From positions 1 to 35,465 of the forward strand of contig JAFWXX010000019.1 in the NCBI GenBank assembly GCA_017522915.1: a DNA stretch of 35,465 nucleotides. The letters run 5' to 3'. The stretch's first letter is position 1. Every line of letters starts with the position of its first letter. Of the stretch, positions 18,381-26,469 are shown piece by piece. Origin of the DNA: Bacteroidaceae bacterium (GTDB taxonomy: Bacteria > Bacteroidota > Bacteroidia > Bacteroidales > Bacteroidaceae). Position numbers and translations under genes: made by a program. The notes under the pieces were generated by a model, which saw only the letters and a list, made by a program, of their open reading frames with translations, was not told the origin of the DNA and searched no databases.

Positions 18381-19106
18381 ATGGGTAGAGCTTTTGAATA
18401 CCGTAAAGCTGCGAAATTGAAAAGATGGGGTAATATGGCACGTACATTTACCCGTGTTGGAAAACAGATTGCCATTGCTGTAAAGGCAGGTGGTCCCGAC
18501 CCCGATACAAACCCTCACTTGAGAGCTATCATTGCAAATGCAAAGCGCGAGAACATGCCTAAGGACAATATCGAGCGCGCGATAAAGAATGCAATGGGCA
18601 AGGACCAGAAGGATTACAAGGAGGTAACATACGAGGGATACGGCCCGTTCGGCATCGCTATCTTTGTCGATGCTGCTACCGACAACACAACACGTACCGT
18701 TGCCAATGTACGCGCTGTCTTCAATAAGTTCGGCGGTACACTCGGAACACAGGGCAGTCTCGACTTCATGTTCACACAGAAGAGCGTTTTCACTTTCAAC
18801 AAGAAAGACGGTCTTGACATGGACGAGCTGATACTCGACCTTATCGACTTCGGCGTTGAGGACGAGTACGATGAGGAGGAGAACGAAATCACAATCTATG
18901 GCGATCCCAAGTCTTTCGGTGCGATACAGAAGACACTTGAAGAGAAGGGCTTTGAGATAACCGGCAGTGAGTTCACACGTATTCCTAACGACCAGAAGGA
19001 ACTGGACGGCGAGCAGCGTGCGACAATCGACAAGATTGTTGAACGTCTCGAAGAGGATGACGATGTACAGAATGTTTATACAAATATGAAGCCGGCAGAG
19101 GAGTAA
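18381..19106 (+). CDS. yebC: YebC/PmpR-family protein (TACO1 family)
   Basis: This family acts in the cytoplasm. It was named as DNA-binding regulators, and later work links members to relief of ribosome stalling, including at proline-rich stretches. The 241-residue protein has the hallmark start MGRAFEYRKAAKLKRW, then PHLRAIIANAKRENMPKDNIERAI and YEGYGPFGIAIFV, and an acidic C-terminal domain ending in a highly charged tail. It lies 34 bases after pheT, probably in the same transcript, and ends at a strong hairpin. A Pro-rich coding stretch lies just across the terminator, but I see no direct link. Confidence 0.95.
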   Translation: MGRAFEYRKAAKLKRWGNMARTFTRVGKQIAIAVKAGGPDPDTNPHLRAIIANAKRENMPKDNIERAIKNAMGKDQKDYKEVTYEGYGPFGIAIFVDAATDNTTRTVANVRAVFNKFGGTLGTQGSLDFMFTQKSVFTFNKKDGLDMDELILDLIDFGVEDEYDEEENEITIYGDPKSFGAIQKTLEEKGFEITGSEFTRIPNDQKELDGEQRATIDKIVERLEEDDDVQNVYTNMKPAEE

Positions 19107-19123
19107 CAACCTATTGTCATAAT

Positions 19124-19169
19124 ATATAAGGAGAGAGAGATGCTTATGCGCATCTCTCTCTCCTTATAT
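19124..19169. terminator. Bidirectional hairpin terminator between yebC and the DUF4251 gene
   Basis: A perfect 20-base stem (19124-19143 with 19150-19169) has a 6-base loop. It is made of a GAGAGAGA run and its complement and flanked by A/T. It lies 17 bases after the yebC stop. On the other strand it starts right after the TAA at 19171-19173 that ends the Pro-rich frame. Confidence 0.85.
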
Positions 19170-19170
19170 G

Positions 19171-19380
19171 TTACCTTGTGAACCCAGGCGGTTTTATGTT
19201 GCCTCCTCCCGGTGAACCGAACCCCGGAGGCCTTGTCCCTGCCGGTGGCCCTAAAGATGGCGGAGCAGGGCGGGGTGGTCTGATGCCTCCTGGCGGCCAT
19301 GGCCGAGGTATTATCGGTGGATACGGTCTGTATGCCGGTCTGTCATTCCAGTCCCAGAACGGGTCGCGGTCCCTTGTCAG
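19171..19380 (-). other. In-frame Pro-rich reading frame beyond the DUF4251 stop codon
   Basis: Directly after the TGA of the DUF4251 gene (19381-19383), the same frame stays open for 69 codons to a TAA that abuts the hairpin terminator. The encoded segment begins LTRDRDPFWDWNDRP and becomes strongly Pro/Gly-rich (RPYPPIIPRPWPPGG, PSLGPPAGTRPPGFGSPGGG). There is no ATG, GTG or TTG that would start it as a separate gene. This looks like a former or conditional C-terminal tail of the upstream protein, reached by stop read-through, or a tail lost by a recent nonsense change. The coding-like composition and the terminator position are seen; the explanation is inferred. Confidence 0.5.
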
Positions 19381-20058
19381 TCAGTAGCCGGTCGTTCCCT
19401 CAAATATTCCGGCAGAACTGTATGGATATATGCTTCCGCTCATTGTCATGTCGTTGCTGCTGAAATTAGGGCTCACAGTGGCTGTCGCCTGGTTGCTGTA
19501 TCCCGAAATGACGATGTTGACGGTTGCCGACAGCTGAGGTCCCATGATAGTGTAATTATATGTGACATTTCCGTCATTGTCCATATTTACCTCTTCGCCG
19601 GTGATGCGTCCTTCAAGGGTAACGCCGCCTATTCCGTTAGGCGAGTAGATGTTGCTGTTGTCGAATGCGGTCTGCACAACACCTGTCCCTTCGTTCATCG
19701 ACAGGAAGTTGGTGCTTGGAGTAACGAAGCGGGTCACCCCATTGTCGAATGTTATGCTCGATGCCTCAAGAGCCCATGAGCCTTCCTTTATGGCCTCTAT
19801 TGTCTGCAGGAACTCTATGGAGTCGTTGCGCATCTCTTCAGCCTTCTCCTCGGCCCGTTTCTTCAGGCGTTCGGCGCGCCATGCGGCCTCTTTCTCCTTA
19901 CGGGTCATCTTTTTGTTCTCCTGAGCTACAGTGGCACCTGTAACTGCCGAAAAAATCATTACGAAAGTCAATGATATCACTAATAGAATCCCGACTCGAT
20001 TGTTCATGCGGTTGGCTGTACCGTTTTCGTTTTCTCCCTTTTTTGAAATAGTTTTCAT
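19381..20058 (-). CDS. Exported DUF4251-domain protein
   Basis: This 225-residue protein is of unknown function. A hydrophobic signal segment (GILLVISLTFVMIFSAVTGATVAQ) points to export. If translation starts at the inner Met at 20007 it has a standard signal peptide; the ATG at 20058 adds 17 charged residues, and I cannot decide between them. A short highly charged helix follows (TRKEKEAAWRAERLKKRAEEK). Then comes the beta-rich DUF4251 domain found in Bacteroidota, recognised by TPSTNFLSMNEGTGVVQTAF, NGIGGVTLEGRITG and the end MSGSIYPYSSAGIFEG. The gene stops at a TGA, but the frame continues as a Pro-rich tail up to the terminator. It is transcribed toward yebC and stands alone. Confidence 0.82.
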   Translation of the reverse strand: MKTISKKGENENGTANRMNNRVGILLVISLTFVMIFSAVTGATVAQENKKMTRKEKEAAWRAERLKKRAEEKAEEMRNDSIEFLQTIEAIKEGSWALEASSITFDNGVTRFVTPSTNFLSMNEGTGVVQTAFDNSNIYSPNGIGGVTLEGRITGEEVNMDNDGNVTYNYTIMGPQLSATVNIVISGYSNQATATVSPNFSSNDMTMSGSIYPYSSAGIFEGTTGY

Positions 20059-20234
20059 GACAGATTCAGTTTGGTTTATCCTAAAAACAAAACCGGTGTA
20101 TGTTTTTTCGCAAAGCCTGGCCTAATTTTTGTGAAAAAGCACCTTTATGCAGCATGTTTTTCGCTTTTTTGTGAAATAAACAGCAGTAAAATGTTTTTTT
20201 TATGCTTTCGATGTCTTGTTTATATAAAAATGAT

Positions 20235-20242
20235 TATCTTTA
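20235..20242 (+). promoter_or_regulatory. Candidate -7 box for the lipoprotein-nagB pair
   Basis: TATCTTTA matches seven of eight positions of TAnnTTTG and lies 22 bases before the GTG start. The -33 element is unclear. Just upstream (20104-20176) two short words, TTTTTCGC and TTTTTGTGAAA, each occur twice. Confidence 0.35.
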
Positions 20243-20264
20243 CCAATAAATCTGTTTATAATAG

Positions 20265-21308
20265 GTGAAGAGTAAGGTATTTGCATACATGCTGGCATTG
20301 GTTGCTCTTGTTTCCTGCGGAACCGGGGGCGACAGGAGTGCTTTGTCTGCCGATGAGCAGTGGACCTTGACCGTTCCGGCAGGAGTGAAGGCCGATACCG
20401 TCTCCATTGATACAATGTCCGTGGAAAATCCTTTCATAACCTATGACAGCGAAAGCAACATGTATTACATGGTTGCCGACGGCGGATACATGTGGACAAG
20501 CAAGGAACTCCGTCTATGGCATGGCTCGTACAACATCCTGGTACAGGACCGGGCTTCGTGGATGAGCAAGGCTTCGGCAATTTACTCCCCGGAGATACAC
20601 AAGTACAATGGCCGCTATTATTATATGGCATCCTTCGAACGTGCCGACACAATGGTTGCCGGCAGCAACGGGGAACTCTTTCCGCGCCGTTCGTGCGTGG
20701 CATTGGTCTCAAACAGCATAACAGGGCCGTACAAGACAATAGATGTTGCCGGTGAGCTGCTCGATATTCGCGAGAAAGCGGTGCATCCTACATTCTGTAC
20801 CGATGATTTCGGTGCAGCGTATATGATATATAATCAGGACGCGAGCCAGAACGGTGACGGCACGGTGCAGATAGTGCGCTTCTCCGAGAATATGGCCCGC
20901 AGGGTAGGGGAAGCATATATAATGTTCTCAGCATCGCGTAACGGATGGTCACGTTCGGCCAATAGTGAGGAGAATGGCTTTTCTCCGGTTATGGAAGCTC
21001 CGTTCCTCTTTGTTACCGACGGCGGCAGAATGGGAATCATCTTCACTACGTGCATCGGTGATGAAAAGGCTCTTGGAGTTGCATATACCGAAACAGGGCA
21101 TCTCGACGGCCCATGGACAATAGAACCGGAGCCTTTCATGACAGGCAATGTGGGCAGTGCGATGATGTTCAAGGACTATGACGGAACACTGGTAATGGCT
21201 GTTCAGAAAGATACTGTAATTGACGGCAAGCAAAGGCATCTTCCGCGCCTTCTTAAGATGGAATCGCAATTTGAGAAACTACAAATTAAAGGATACTATA
21301 AATTTTAG
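20265..21308 (+). CDS. Lipoprotein with GH43-like beta-propeller, two catalytic Asp positions changed
   Basis: This 347-residue protein starts at GTG, with a lipoprotein signal [18 protein letters not shown] and lipobox cysteine C18, so it is anchored in the envelope. The rest matches the five-bladed fold of glycoside hydrolase family 43 and relatives: [24 protein letters not shown] (family form WAPE...NGKYY), [17 protein letters not shown] and EAPFLF. In active GH43 enzymes the base is the Asp of a DP motif and the pKa modulator the Asp of an IDP motif. Here these are N55 and H174, while the acid Glu is kept as E244. It may bind sugar without cleaving it, or use another mechanism. nagB starts 5 bases after the stop, suggesting a link to amino sugars. 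The family call rests on motif recall, not a search. Confidence 0.7.
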   Translation: MKSKVFAYMLALVALVSCGTGGDRSALSADEQWTLTVPAGVKADTVSIDTMSVENPFITYDSESNMYYMVADGGYMWTSKELRLWHGSYNILVQDRASWMSKASAIYSPEIHKYNGRYYYMASFERADTMVAGSNGELFPRRSCVALVSNSITGPYKTIDVAGELLDIREKAVHPTFCTDDFGAAYMIYNQDASQNGDGTVQIVRFSENMARRVGEAYIMFSASRNGWSRSANSEENGFSPVMEAPFLFVTDGGRMGIIFTTCIGDEKALGVAYTETGHLDGPWTIEPEPFMTGNVGSAMMFKDYDGTLVMAVQKDTVIDGKQRHLPRLLKMESQFEKLQIKGYYKF

Positions 21309-21313
21309 GAATT

Positions 21314-22126
21314 ATGCGTTTAATTATTCAACCAAACTATCAGCAACTCTCTTGCTGGGCTGCATCTTATGTAGCAAAGAAAATCAATGAGTTCAAACCT
21401 ACAGCCGAGAAACCGTTCGTTCTTGGTCTTCCTACCGGCGGCACTCCGCTCGGTACATACAAGGAGCTCATCAACCTTTACAACAAGGGTATCGTAAGTT
21501 TCCAGAATGTCGTTACATTCAACATGGACGAGTATGTTGGTCTTCCTGAGGAGCACCCTGAGAGCTACCACTCATTCATGTGGAACAACTTCTTCAGCCA
21601 TGTAGATGTCAAGAGAGAGAATGTGAACATCCTCAACGGCAACGCAGAGGACCTTATCGCTGAGTGCGCTCGCTATGAGGAAAAAATCAAGTCTTACGGC
21701 GGTATCGACCTCTTCCTTGGCGGTATCGGCCCCGACGGTCACATCGCATTCAACGAGCCGGGCTCATCTCTCGCATCACGTACACGTATCAAGACTTTGA
21801 CAACCGATACAATCATTGCGAACTCACGTTTCTTCGACAATGACATCAACAAGGTTCCAAAGACTGCCGTTACAGTAGGTGTCGGCACTGTTATGGATGC
21901 AAAGGAGGTTCTTATCCTCGTTAACGGCCACAACAAGGCTCAGGCTCTTTACCATGCAGTTGAGGGCAATATCACACAAATGTGGACTATCAGCGTTCTT
22001 CAGATGCACCAGAGCGGTATCATCGTTTGCGACGATGCGGCAACTGCTGAGCTTAAGGTAGGTACTGTAAACTACTTCAAGGATATCGAGCGCGACAACA
22101 TGACTCCATGCTACTGCTCTAAGTAA
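21314..22126 (+). CDS. nagB: Glucosamine-6-phosphate deaminase
   Basis: NagB converts glucosamine-6-phosphate to fructose-6-phosphate and ammonia in the cytoplasm, the entry of amino sugars into glycolysis. The 270-residue protein is of normal length. Catalytic residues are in their standard places: D72 in FNMDEYVGL, and D141, H143 and E148 in [14 protein letters not shown]. The TGGTP loop at 41-45 binds phosphate. It sits 5 bases after the GH43-like lipoprotein, so the pair is probably an operon for host or microbial amino sugar use. A strong hairpin follows. The released ammonia could feed GSIII. Confidence 0.97.
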   Translation: MRLIIQPNYQQLSCWAASYVAKKINEFKPTAEKPFVLGLPTGGTPLGTYKELINLYNKGIVSFQNVVTFNMDEYVGLPEEHPESYHSFMWNNFFSHVDVKRENVNILNGNAEDLIAECARYEEKIKSYGGIDLFLGGIGPDGHIAFNEPGSSLASRTRIKTLTTDTIIANSRFFDNDINKVPKTAVTVGVGTVMDAKEVLILVNGHNKAQALYHAVEGNITQMWTISVLQMHQSGIIVCDDAATAELKVGTVNYFKDIERDNMTPCYCSK

Positions 22127-22143
22127 GCAATCGAGCTATAATG

Positions 22144-22184
22144 AAAAAGAACAGGACTGTTCAATGCGCAGTCCTGTTCTTTTT
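22144..22184. terminator. Terminator shared by nagB and the convergent glycosyltransferase
   Basis: A perfect 16-base stem (22144-22159 with 22169-22184) has a 9-base loop, with an A run on one side and a T run on the other. It can therefore stop transcription from both directions. The glycosyltransferase stop codon starts one base beyond the stem. Confidence 0.88.
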
Positions 22185-23042
22185 TTATTCTTCTTGTTCG
22201 AGTCTCGCAATAAGCCCGGTGCTGAACTCTATCCACTCGTTAATGTAGGGCTCAATCATCTCCTTTGTCGGGCGGCAATCCTTTATCTCGCTAATGCATC
22301 CGGCATATCCTTCGGCCAGCGGAATTGCCGTAAGCAGTTCCTTGTCGTGCTTTTCGAAGAATCTGATGAGGTCGGCTGCGCACAATGCCCTGAAGAGTGC
22401 ATTCTTGAACCTTGTCGCACTATGTGTAAGACTGCCGGGCCGCATACGGTAGTTGTAGCCGATATTGTCGGTATATACAACCTTGTTCGCGAAGAAGAGC
22501 TGGGGAATTATTACAGGCGTGTCCTCTATGAACCTGCGCTTGCAGTAGGGCACCATGTCGTGAAGCTCCCTTCTTATAAGCTTGTTGTTCATGAAGACAA
22601 TCCTTTCACCCCAGAACCTTGTTAGCTTTTCCCGTCCCTCCACAATGCAGTTGCCGTATGACTTGCCCTCCCAACTGCCGTCGCTGTTGGCGATTCTTAT
22701 TCCTCCGCTGACGATGTCGGCGTCATGTTCCTTCGCGCAGTTGTAGAGCGTCTCTATGAAATCATCCTCAAGCCAGTCATCTCCGTCAAGCAGGAGAATG
22801 TATTCACCCTCTGCGGCTTCTATTCCTTTCCTGCGCGATGCACCGGCACCCATGTTCGTGCTGTTGTATATAACTTTTACTCTCCAGTCCTTTATTTGCG
22901 AGAGTATCTCACGGGTGTTGTCGGTAGAGCAATCCTCCACCACGATTATCTCCAGTTCCTTGAATGTCTGCCTGCATGCCGATGCAATGGACTCTTCAAT
23001 CCAGGGAGCTACGTTGTACGCGGTTATTACTATACTTATCAT
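22185..23042 (-). CDS. Family 2 glycosyltransferase (GT-A fold)
   Basis: This 285-residue cytoplasmic enzyme would transfer a sugar from a nucleotide-sugar donor. The N-terminal half is a typical GT2 domain: ISIVITAYNVAPWIEESIAS, EIIVVEDCSTDNT, the Asp-containing metal/nucleotide motif DGDDW at residues 86-90, then MNNKLIRRE. The C-terminal 80 residues are helical with no transmembrane segment, so it is not a processive synthase. Its ATG overlaps the stop of the preceding small gene by one base (TAATG), a sign of translational coupling. The acceptor is unknown; with phage-like small genes upstream it could act on a surface structure. No other sugar-pathway genes flank it. Confidence 0.88.
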   Translation of the reverse strand: MISIVITAYNVAPWIEESIASACRQTFKELEIIVVEDCSTDNTREILSQIKDWRVKVIYNSTNMGAGASRRKGIEAAEGEYILLLDGDDWLEDDFIETLYNCAKEHDADIVSGGIRIANSDGSWEGKSYGNCIVEGREKLTRFWGERIVFMNNKLIRRELHDMVPYCKRRFIEDTPVIIPQLFFANKVVYTDNIGYNYRMRPGSLTHSATRFKNALFRALCAADLIRFFEKHDKELLTAIPLAEGYAGCISEIKDCRPTKEMIEPYINEWIEFSTGLIARLEQEE

Positions 23043-23290
23043 TACTGTCCGGTCTTGAATCCCAATGCTTTGAGGAATATAGTGAACTGTGCGGTGTCAA
23101 TGGTGAAATTCCCCTCCTTTACATTTATTCCGGTGTCGTTTACAATACCGTTGCTTGCAACTGCTGTGCCTAATGTCACATACAGCTTGTTCTGGTTTGC
23201 AAGGCTTGTACCGAACTGCAATCCTTTCCCTACTTCGGGAATGATATCGTATGTATCATCCCCAATCCTGATTTTGTTTATTGATGCCAT
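23042..23290 (-). CDS. Small protein resembling a phage structural N-terminus
   Basis: This 82-residue protein starts MASINKIRIGDDTYDI. Openings of this form (ASI-KI-VG-TYDI) are common at the start of phage tail or head-fibre proteins in gut bacteria. The rest is beta-rich, with NKLYVTLGTAVASNG and a repeat-like ending FTIDTAQFTIFLKALGF. No signal peptide or membrane segment is seen. It lies 5 bases after the 92-residue gene and overlaps the glycosyltransferase start by one base, so the three form an operon. No other phage genes are near, so it may be a domesticated fragment. The phage likeness is from recall only and moderately uncertain. Confidence 0.6.
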   Translation of the reverse strand: MASINKIRIGDDTYDIIPEVGKGLQFGTSLANQNKLYVTLGTAVASNGIVNDTGINVKEGNFTIDTAQFTIFLKALGFKTGQ

Positions 23291-23295
23291 ATCCT

Positions 23296-23574
23296 TTAAT
23301 TAATGATTAGTACTCCATCTTTTGCTCTTACGTTGTCGGCCTTCAGTGCAAGAATATTCCCGGCTCTTCTTATGCACAAGGCATTGCTGCCGACGAGCTT
23401 CAGTACACCGCCGTTGAATATGTACTCGATGCGTATTGCAGTGTTCATGCACGATGACGCAATCTTCGAAGCTATCAGTTCGAGGTCGTTGCTGCCGAAC
23501 AGCTCCTTTATGTTGTTGAGGAATGTCATTGCAGGGCTGCCGTTTGACGAACTGAAGATTATTTTCTTTTTCAT
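23296..23574 (-). CDS. Small hypothetical protein upstream of the phage-like gene
   Basis: I do not recognise this 92-residue protein. It begins MKKKIIFSSSNGSPAMTFLNN, has an amphipathic middle (ELFGSNDLELIASKIASS), and ends in a beta-rich part (GGVLKLVGSNALCIRRAGN...) closing with KDGVLIIN. The start at 23574 is chosen over the in-frame ATG at 23619 because a TACATTTG box (minus strand, 23592-23599) lies between them. It is the first gene of a three-gene minus-strand unit with the phage-like protein and the glycosyltransferase. Confidence 0.55.
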   Translation of the reverse strand: MKKKIIFSSSNGSPAMTFLNNIKELFGSNDLELIASKIASSCMNTAIRIEYIFNGGVLKLVGSNALCIRRAGNILALKADNVRAKDGVLIIN

Positions 23575-23591
23575 TCTGTTTGTTTTTTCGG

Positions 23592-23599
23592 CAAATGTA
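23592..23599 (-). promoter_or_regulatory. Candidate -7 box for the small-gene/glycosyltransferase operon
   Basis: The minus strand reads TACATTTG, a match to TAnnTTTG, 17 bases before the ATG at 23574. The -33 element is weak. Confidence 0.4.
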
Positions 23600-23694
23600 G
23601 CACGGAGTCTCTCCTGCATGGTTGCTGAATTGCCATAATGGAATGGCCTTTTGCAATGTCGCTCTATAAATTATGTAGTTTACAATAATTTAGA

Positions 23695-23702
23695 TATATT
23701 TG
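23695..23702 (+). promoter_or_regulatory. Candidate -7 box for the TPR-TIR-TPR operon
   Basis: TATATTTG matches TAnnTTTG and lies 31 bases before the ATG at 23734. No clear TTTG is found 19-20 bases upstream. The surroundings are A/T-rich. Confidence 0.45.
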
Positions 23703-23733
23703 TAAATTATAATTGATTGTAAGATTCGTGTAT

Positions 23734-26433
23734 ATGAACAAGAAACTGTTTCTTCTTCTGTTGTCATTGCTGTCAGTGTTGCCTATTCTTGCGCAGGTGC
23801 AGAAAGGTGTTGTCAAGAGCCGCGGACGCGTCGATTCAAAAGGCACTTATATTCCGGGAAAGGGCATTGCCGATGCTTTTGTCAAGGTAAAAGGCGCAAA
23901 TGAGGTAGCCAGCGGTGCCGACGGAAGCTTTGAACTGAATCTTCTTAACAGGAGCTTTTATCTTGAAAGTGTTTCCAAGAAGGGGTATATGCTGGTCGAT
24001 GGGGATATGCTCATGAAACACTACGACTACTCTCCTAACAGCTTCGTGATACTCCTTACTACACCAGAGCAGCGCAACAAGGATGAGATAATGGCAGAAC
24101 GCCGTTTGCGTAGTGCAATGCAGCAACAACTTCAGAAGAGAGCAGCTGAAATAGACTCGCTTCTTAAAATGAACAAGCTGAGCGAGGAGGAATACAACAA
24201 ACTTCATAAGGAGTTCATACGCAGTCAGGAAACGAACGAAAAGCATGTGAGGGAAATGGTCGAACGCTATTCAACCATAGACTACGACCAGCTCGATGAA
24301 TCAAACCGCCGGATAACATTCTTCATGGAAAATGGCGAGTTCGCTAAAGCCGATTCTATGCTCAGAAGCAAAGGCGATGTCGCCCAGCGGGTAAAAGAGT
24401 ACATGGAGCACAATAAACTGAACAAGTCGAGGCGTGACGAACTTGACAAGGAGCAGGGTGACTATGCAAAGAGCGAACAGATAGCACGCCGTAACCTTGA
24501 GGAACTGGCCAACGACTGCTACAGCAAGCACGAGATATACAGGATGTCCCATGAGAATGACTCGGCTGTATATTATATAAAGATGCGTGCAGCACTCGAT
24601 GAGGAGAATGTACAGTGGCAACTCGATGCAGGAGGGTTTCTTAATAAATTCGTGTCCGATTATGCTGCGGCATTCACCTATTACGACAGGTCGTTGAAGC
24701 TTGTCATTGACCGTTATGGCAGGAATCATGACGCTACAGCTTCATGCTTCAGCTACATAGCCAATATCCACGAAAACAGCGGAGATTACTCGAAGGCTAT
24801 CGAATACTACGGCCTGGCATTGGGTATAGAAGAGTCGCTGCACGGTGCAAACAGTTCCGAGGTCGCTGCCTGCCTGAACAATCTGGGCGGTGTGTATAAT
24901 ATGACGGGGGCGTACTCTATGGCAATGGATTACTACAGCAGGGCTCTTGAGATATACATTAACCAGTATGGTGAGAACCATCCGGCTGTAGCAGCTGCCT
25001 ACAATAACATAAGTACTCTTCTCAGCAAGCAAGGCGACTACAACAAGGCACTGGAGTATTCTCTGAAGTCAATGGAGATTGGCGACTCGCTCATTGGGGA
25101 AACTTCTCCGGCAATGGCCGCCAACTACAGCAGTATTGCACTTGCATACGATAATCTATGCATTTACGACAAGGCTCTTGAATATTATGAGAAGTCGCTT
25201 AAGATCAAGCTTTCCATGTATGGCGAAAGACATCCCGATGTGGCTGCCGGTTATTGCAATATCGGAACATTATACAGCGAGATTGCTTCATACGGCAATG
25301 CCTTGGGCTATTACCGCAAGGCACTTGATATACAACGTGCAATACTGAGCGACAAGCACCCCGATATTGCGACTACCTATAACAACATAGGACAGCTGTA
25401 TGGCAATACAGGCAATTACCAGGAAGCACTCGAACATTACAGGAAGGCTCTGGAGATACGTCTGGGTATTTATGGCGAGAATAATCCCGAAGTAGCAAAA
25501 TCGTATGGCAATATCGGAGTCGCCTATTTCAACATCGGCAACTACGAACTGGCCGAGCTCAATTATCAGAAGGCACTTGAGCTTCAGCTTATGATTCATG
25601 GCGAGAAACATCCCGACATTGCTGTCACATACGGCAATATGGCACTTCTGGCCGAAAAGAAAGGCCATTACTCCTTGGCTATGGAGTACTTTGACAAGGC
25701 AATGGATGTACGCAAGGAGATTCTTGGCGGTGAGCACCCCGATGTTGCAATGAGCTGCAACGGCATAGCCGGCATATATGTTGTAATGGCCGACTATTCA
25801 ATGGCTCTGAAATTCTACGGAAAGGCTCTTGAGATACTGCTGAAGGCATACGGAGAGAAACACCCCTCTGTAGCTTCGGTTTACAGCAATATGGGTGACG
25901 TGTATGCGAAAGACAAGATTTGGGAAAAGAGCCTCGAATACCACGAAAAGGCTTTGGGCCTGCGCCGGGAACTCTTGGGCGAGAACCACCCCGACCTTGC
26001 TGAGAGCTATAACGACCTTGCTGCCATATATGAGAACGACGGAAAGCACAATGAGGCAATAAAGCATTATAAGGATGCTCTTGACATACAGCTCGAAGTG
26101 CTGGGCGAGAATCATCCGAATGTTGCTGTCACTTATAACAATCTTGGCATTGTATATAATAATATCGAGATGTATCAGAAGGCTCTTGAATGTTATACAA
26201 AGGCCTTGAACATACAGCTTGAGGTGTATGGCGAGAATCATCCCGACGTCGCGACAAGCTATAACAATATCGGTGCGGTATATTTCAACTTCCTCAACTT
26301 TGAAAAAGCCGCCGAGAACTTGAAGAAAGCATACGGGATAATGAAAGGATTCCTTCCGCACAATCATCCTACCCTTCAGATATTCAAGGATAATATAGAA
26401 CGTGCAGAAGATGAAATCAGAGCCAGACGATAA
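23734..26433 (+). CDS. Exported TPR protein with 13 tandem 42-residue repeats
   Basis: This 899-residue protein of unknown function starts MNKKLFLLLLSLLSVLPILAQ, a signal peptide for export; the upstream in-frame ATG at 23713 is unlikely. After it comes a small beta-sandwich-like domain resembling carboxypeptidase-regulatory domains (PGKGIADAFVKVKGANEV...GADGSFELNLL). A charged helical, probably coiled-coil part follows at about residues 115-260. Then come 13 head-to-tail repeats of exactly 42 residues (DNA 24718-26355) of the form GENHPDVATSYNNIG..Y...G.Y.KALEYY.KALEI...., the kinesin-light-chain type of TPR, well diverged from one another. Such arrays bind proteins or peptides. It is 36 bases upstream of the TIR gene and paralogous to the TPR gene on the other side. 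No catalytic motif was seen. Confidence 0.85.
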   Translation: MNKKLFLLLLSLLSVLPILAQVQKGVVKSRGRVDSKGTYIPGKGIADAFVKVKGANEVASGADGSFELNLLNRSFYLESVSKKGYMLVDGDMLMKHYDYSPNSFVILLTTPEQRNKDEIMAERRLRSAMQQQLQKRAAEIDSLLKMNKLSEEEYNKLHKEFIRSQETNEKHVREMVERYSTIDYDQLDESNRRITFFMENGEFAKADSMLRSKGDVAQRVKEYMEHNKLNKSRRDELDKEQGDYAKSEQIARRNLEELANDCYSKHEIYRMSHENDSAVYYIKMRAALDEENVQWQLDAGGFLNKFVSDYAAAFTYYDRSLKLVIDRYGRNHDATASCFSYIANIHENSGDYSKAIEYYGLALGIEESLHGANSSEVAACLNNLGGVYNMTGAYSMAMDYYSRALEIYINQYGENHPAVAAAYNNISTLLSKQGDYNKALEYSLKSMEIGDSLIGETSPAMAANYSSIALAYDNLCIYDKALEYYEKSLKIKLSMYGERHPDVAAGYCNIGTLYSEIASYGNALGYYRKALDIQRAILSDKHPDIATTYNNIGQLYGNTGNYQEALEHYRKALEIRLGIYGENNPEVAKSYGNIGVAYFNIGNYELAELNYQKALELQLMIHGEKHPDIAVTYGNMALLAEKKGHYSLAMEYFDKAMDVRKEILGGEHPDVAMSCNGIAGIYVVMADYSMALKFYGKALEILLKAYGEKHPSVASVYSNMGDVYAKDKIWEKSLEYHEKALGLRRELLGENHPDLAESYNDLAAIYENDGKHNEAIKHYKDALDIQLEVLGENHPNVAVTYNNLGIVYNNIEMYQKALECYTKALNIQLEVYGENHPDVATSYNNIGAVYFNFLNFEKAAENLKKAYGIMKGFLPHNHPTLQIFKDNIERAEDEIRARR

Positions 26434-26469
26434 ATAAGAGTCGGATAATTCAAGAAGCTTCTTAGGAAT

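Noticed and set aside
18303-19109. 268-codon minus-strand open frame opposite yebC
   Set aside because: yebC is unmistakable, and the antisense translation has no recognisable content.
20265-21308. Calling the lipoprotein an active arabinosidase or xylosidase
   Set aside because: Two of the three catalytic carboxylates expected in GH43 are replaced, so no enzyme activity is claimed.
23296-23619. Longer version of the 92-residue gene starting at 23619
   Set aside because: The added 15 residues lie across and upstream of the best promoter box, and the start at 23574 gives a more natural N-terminus.
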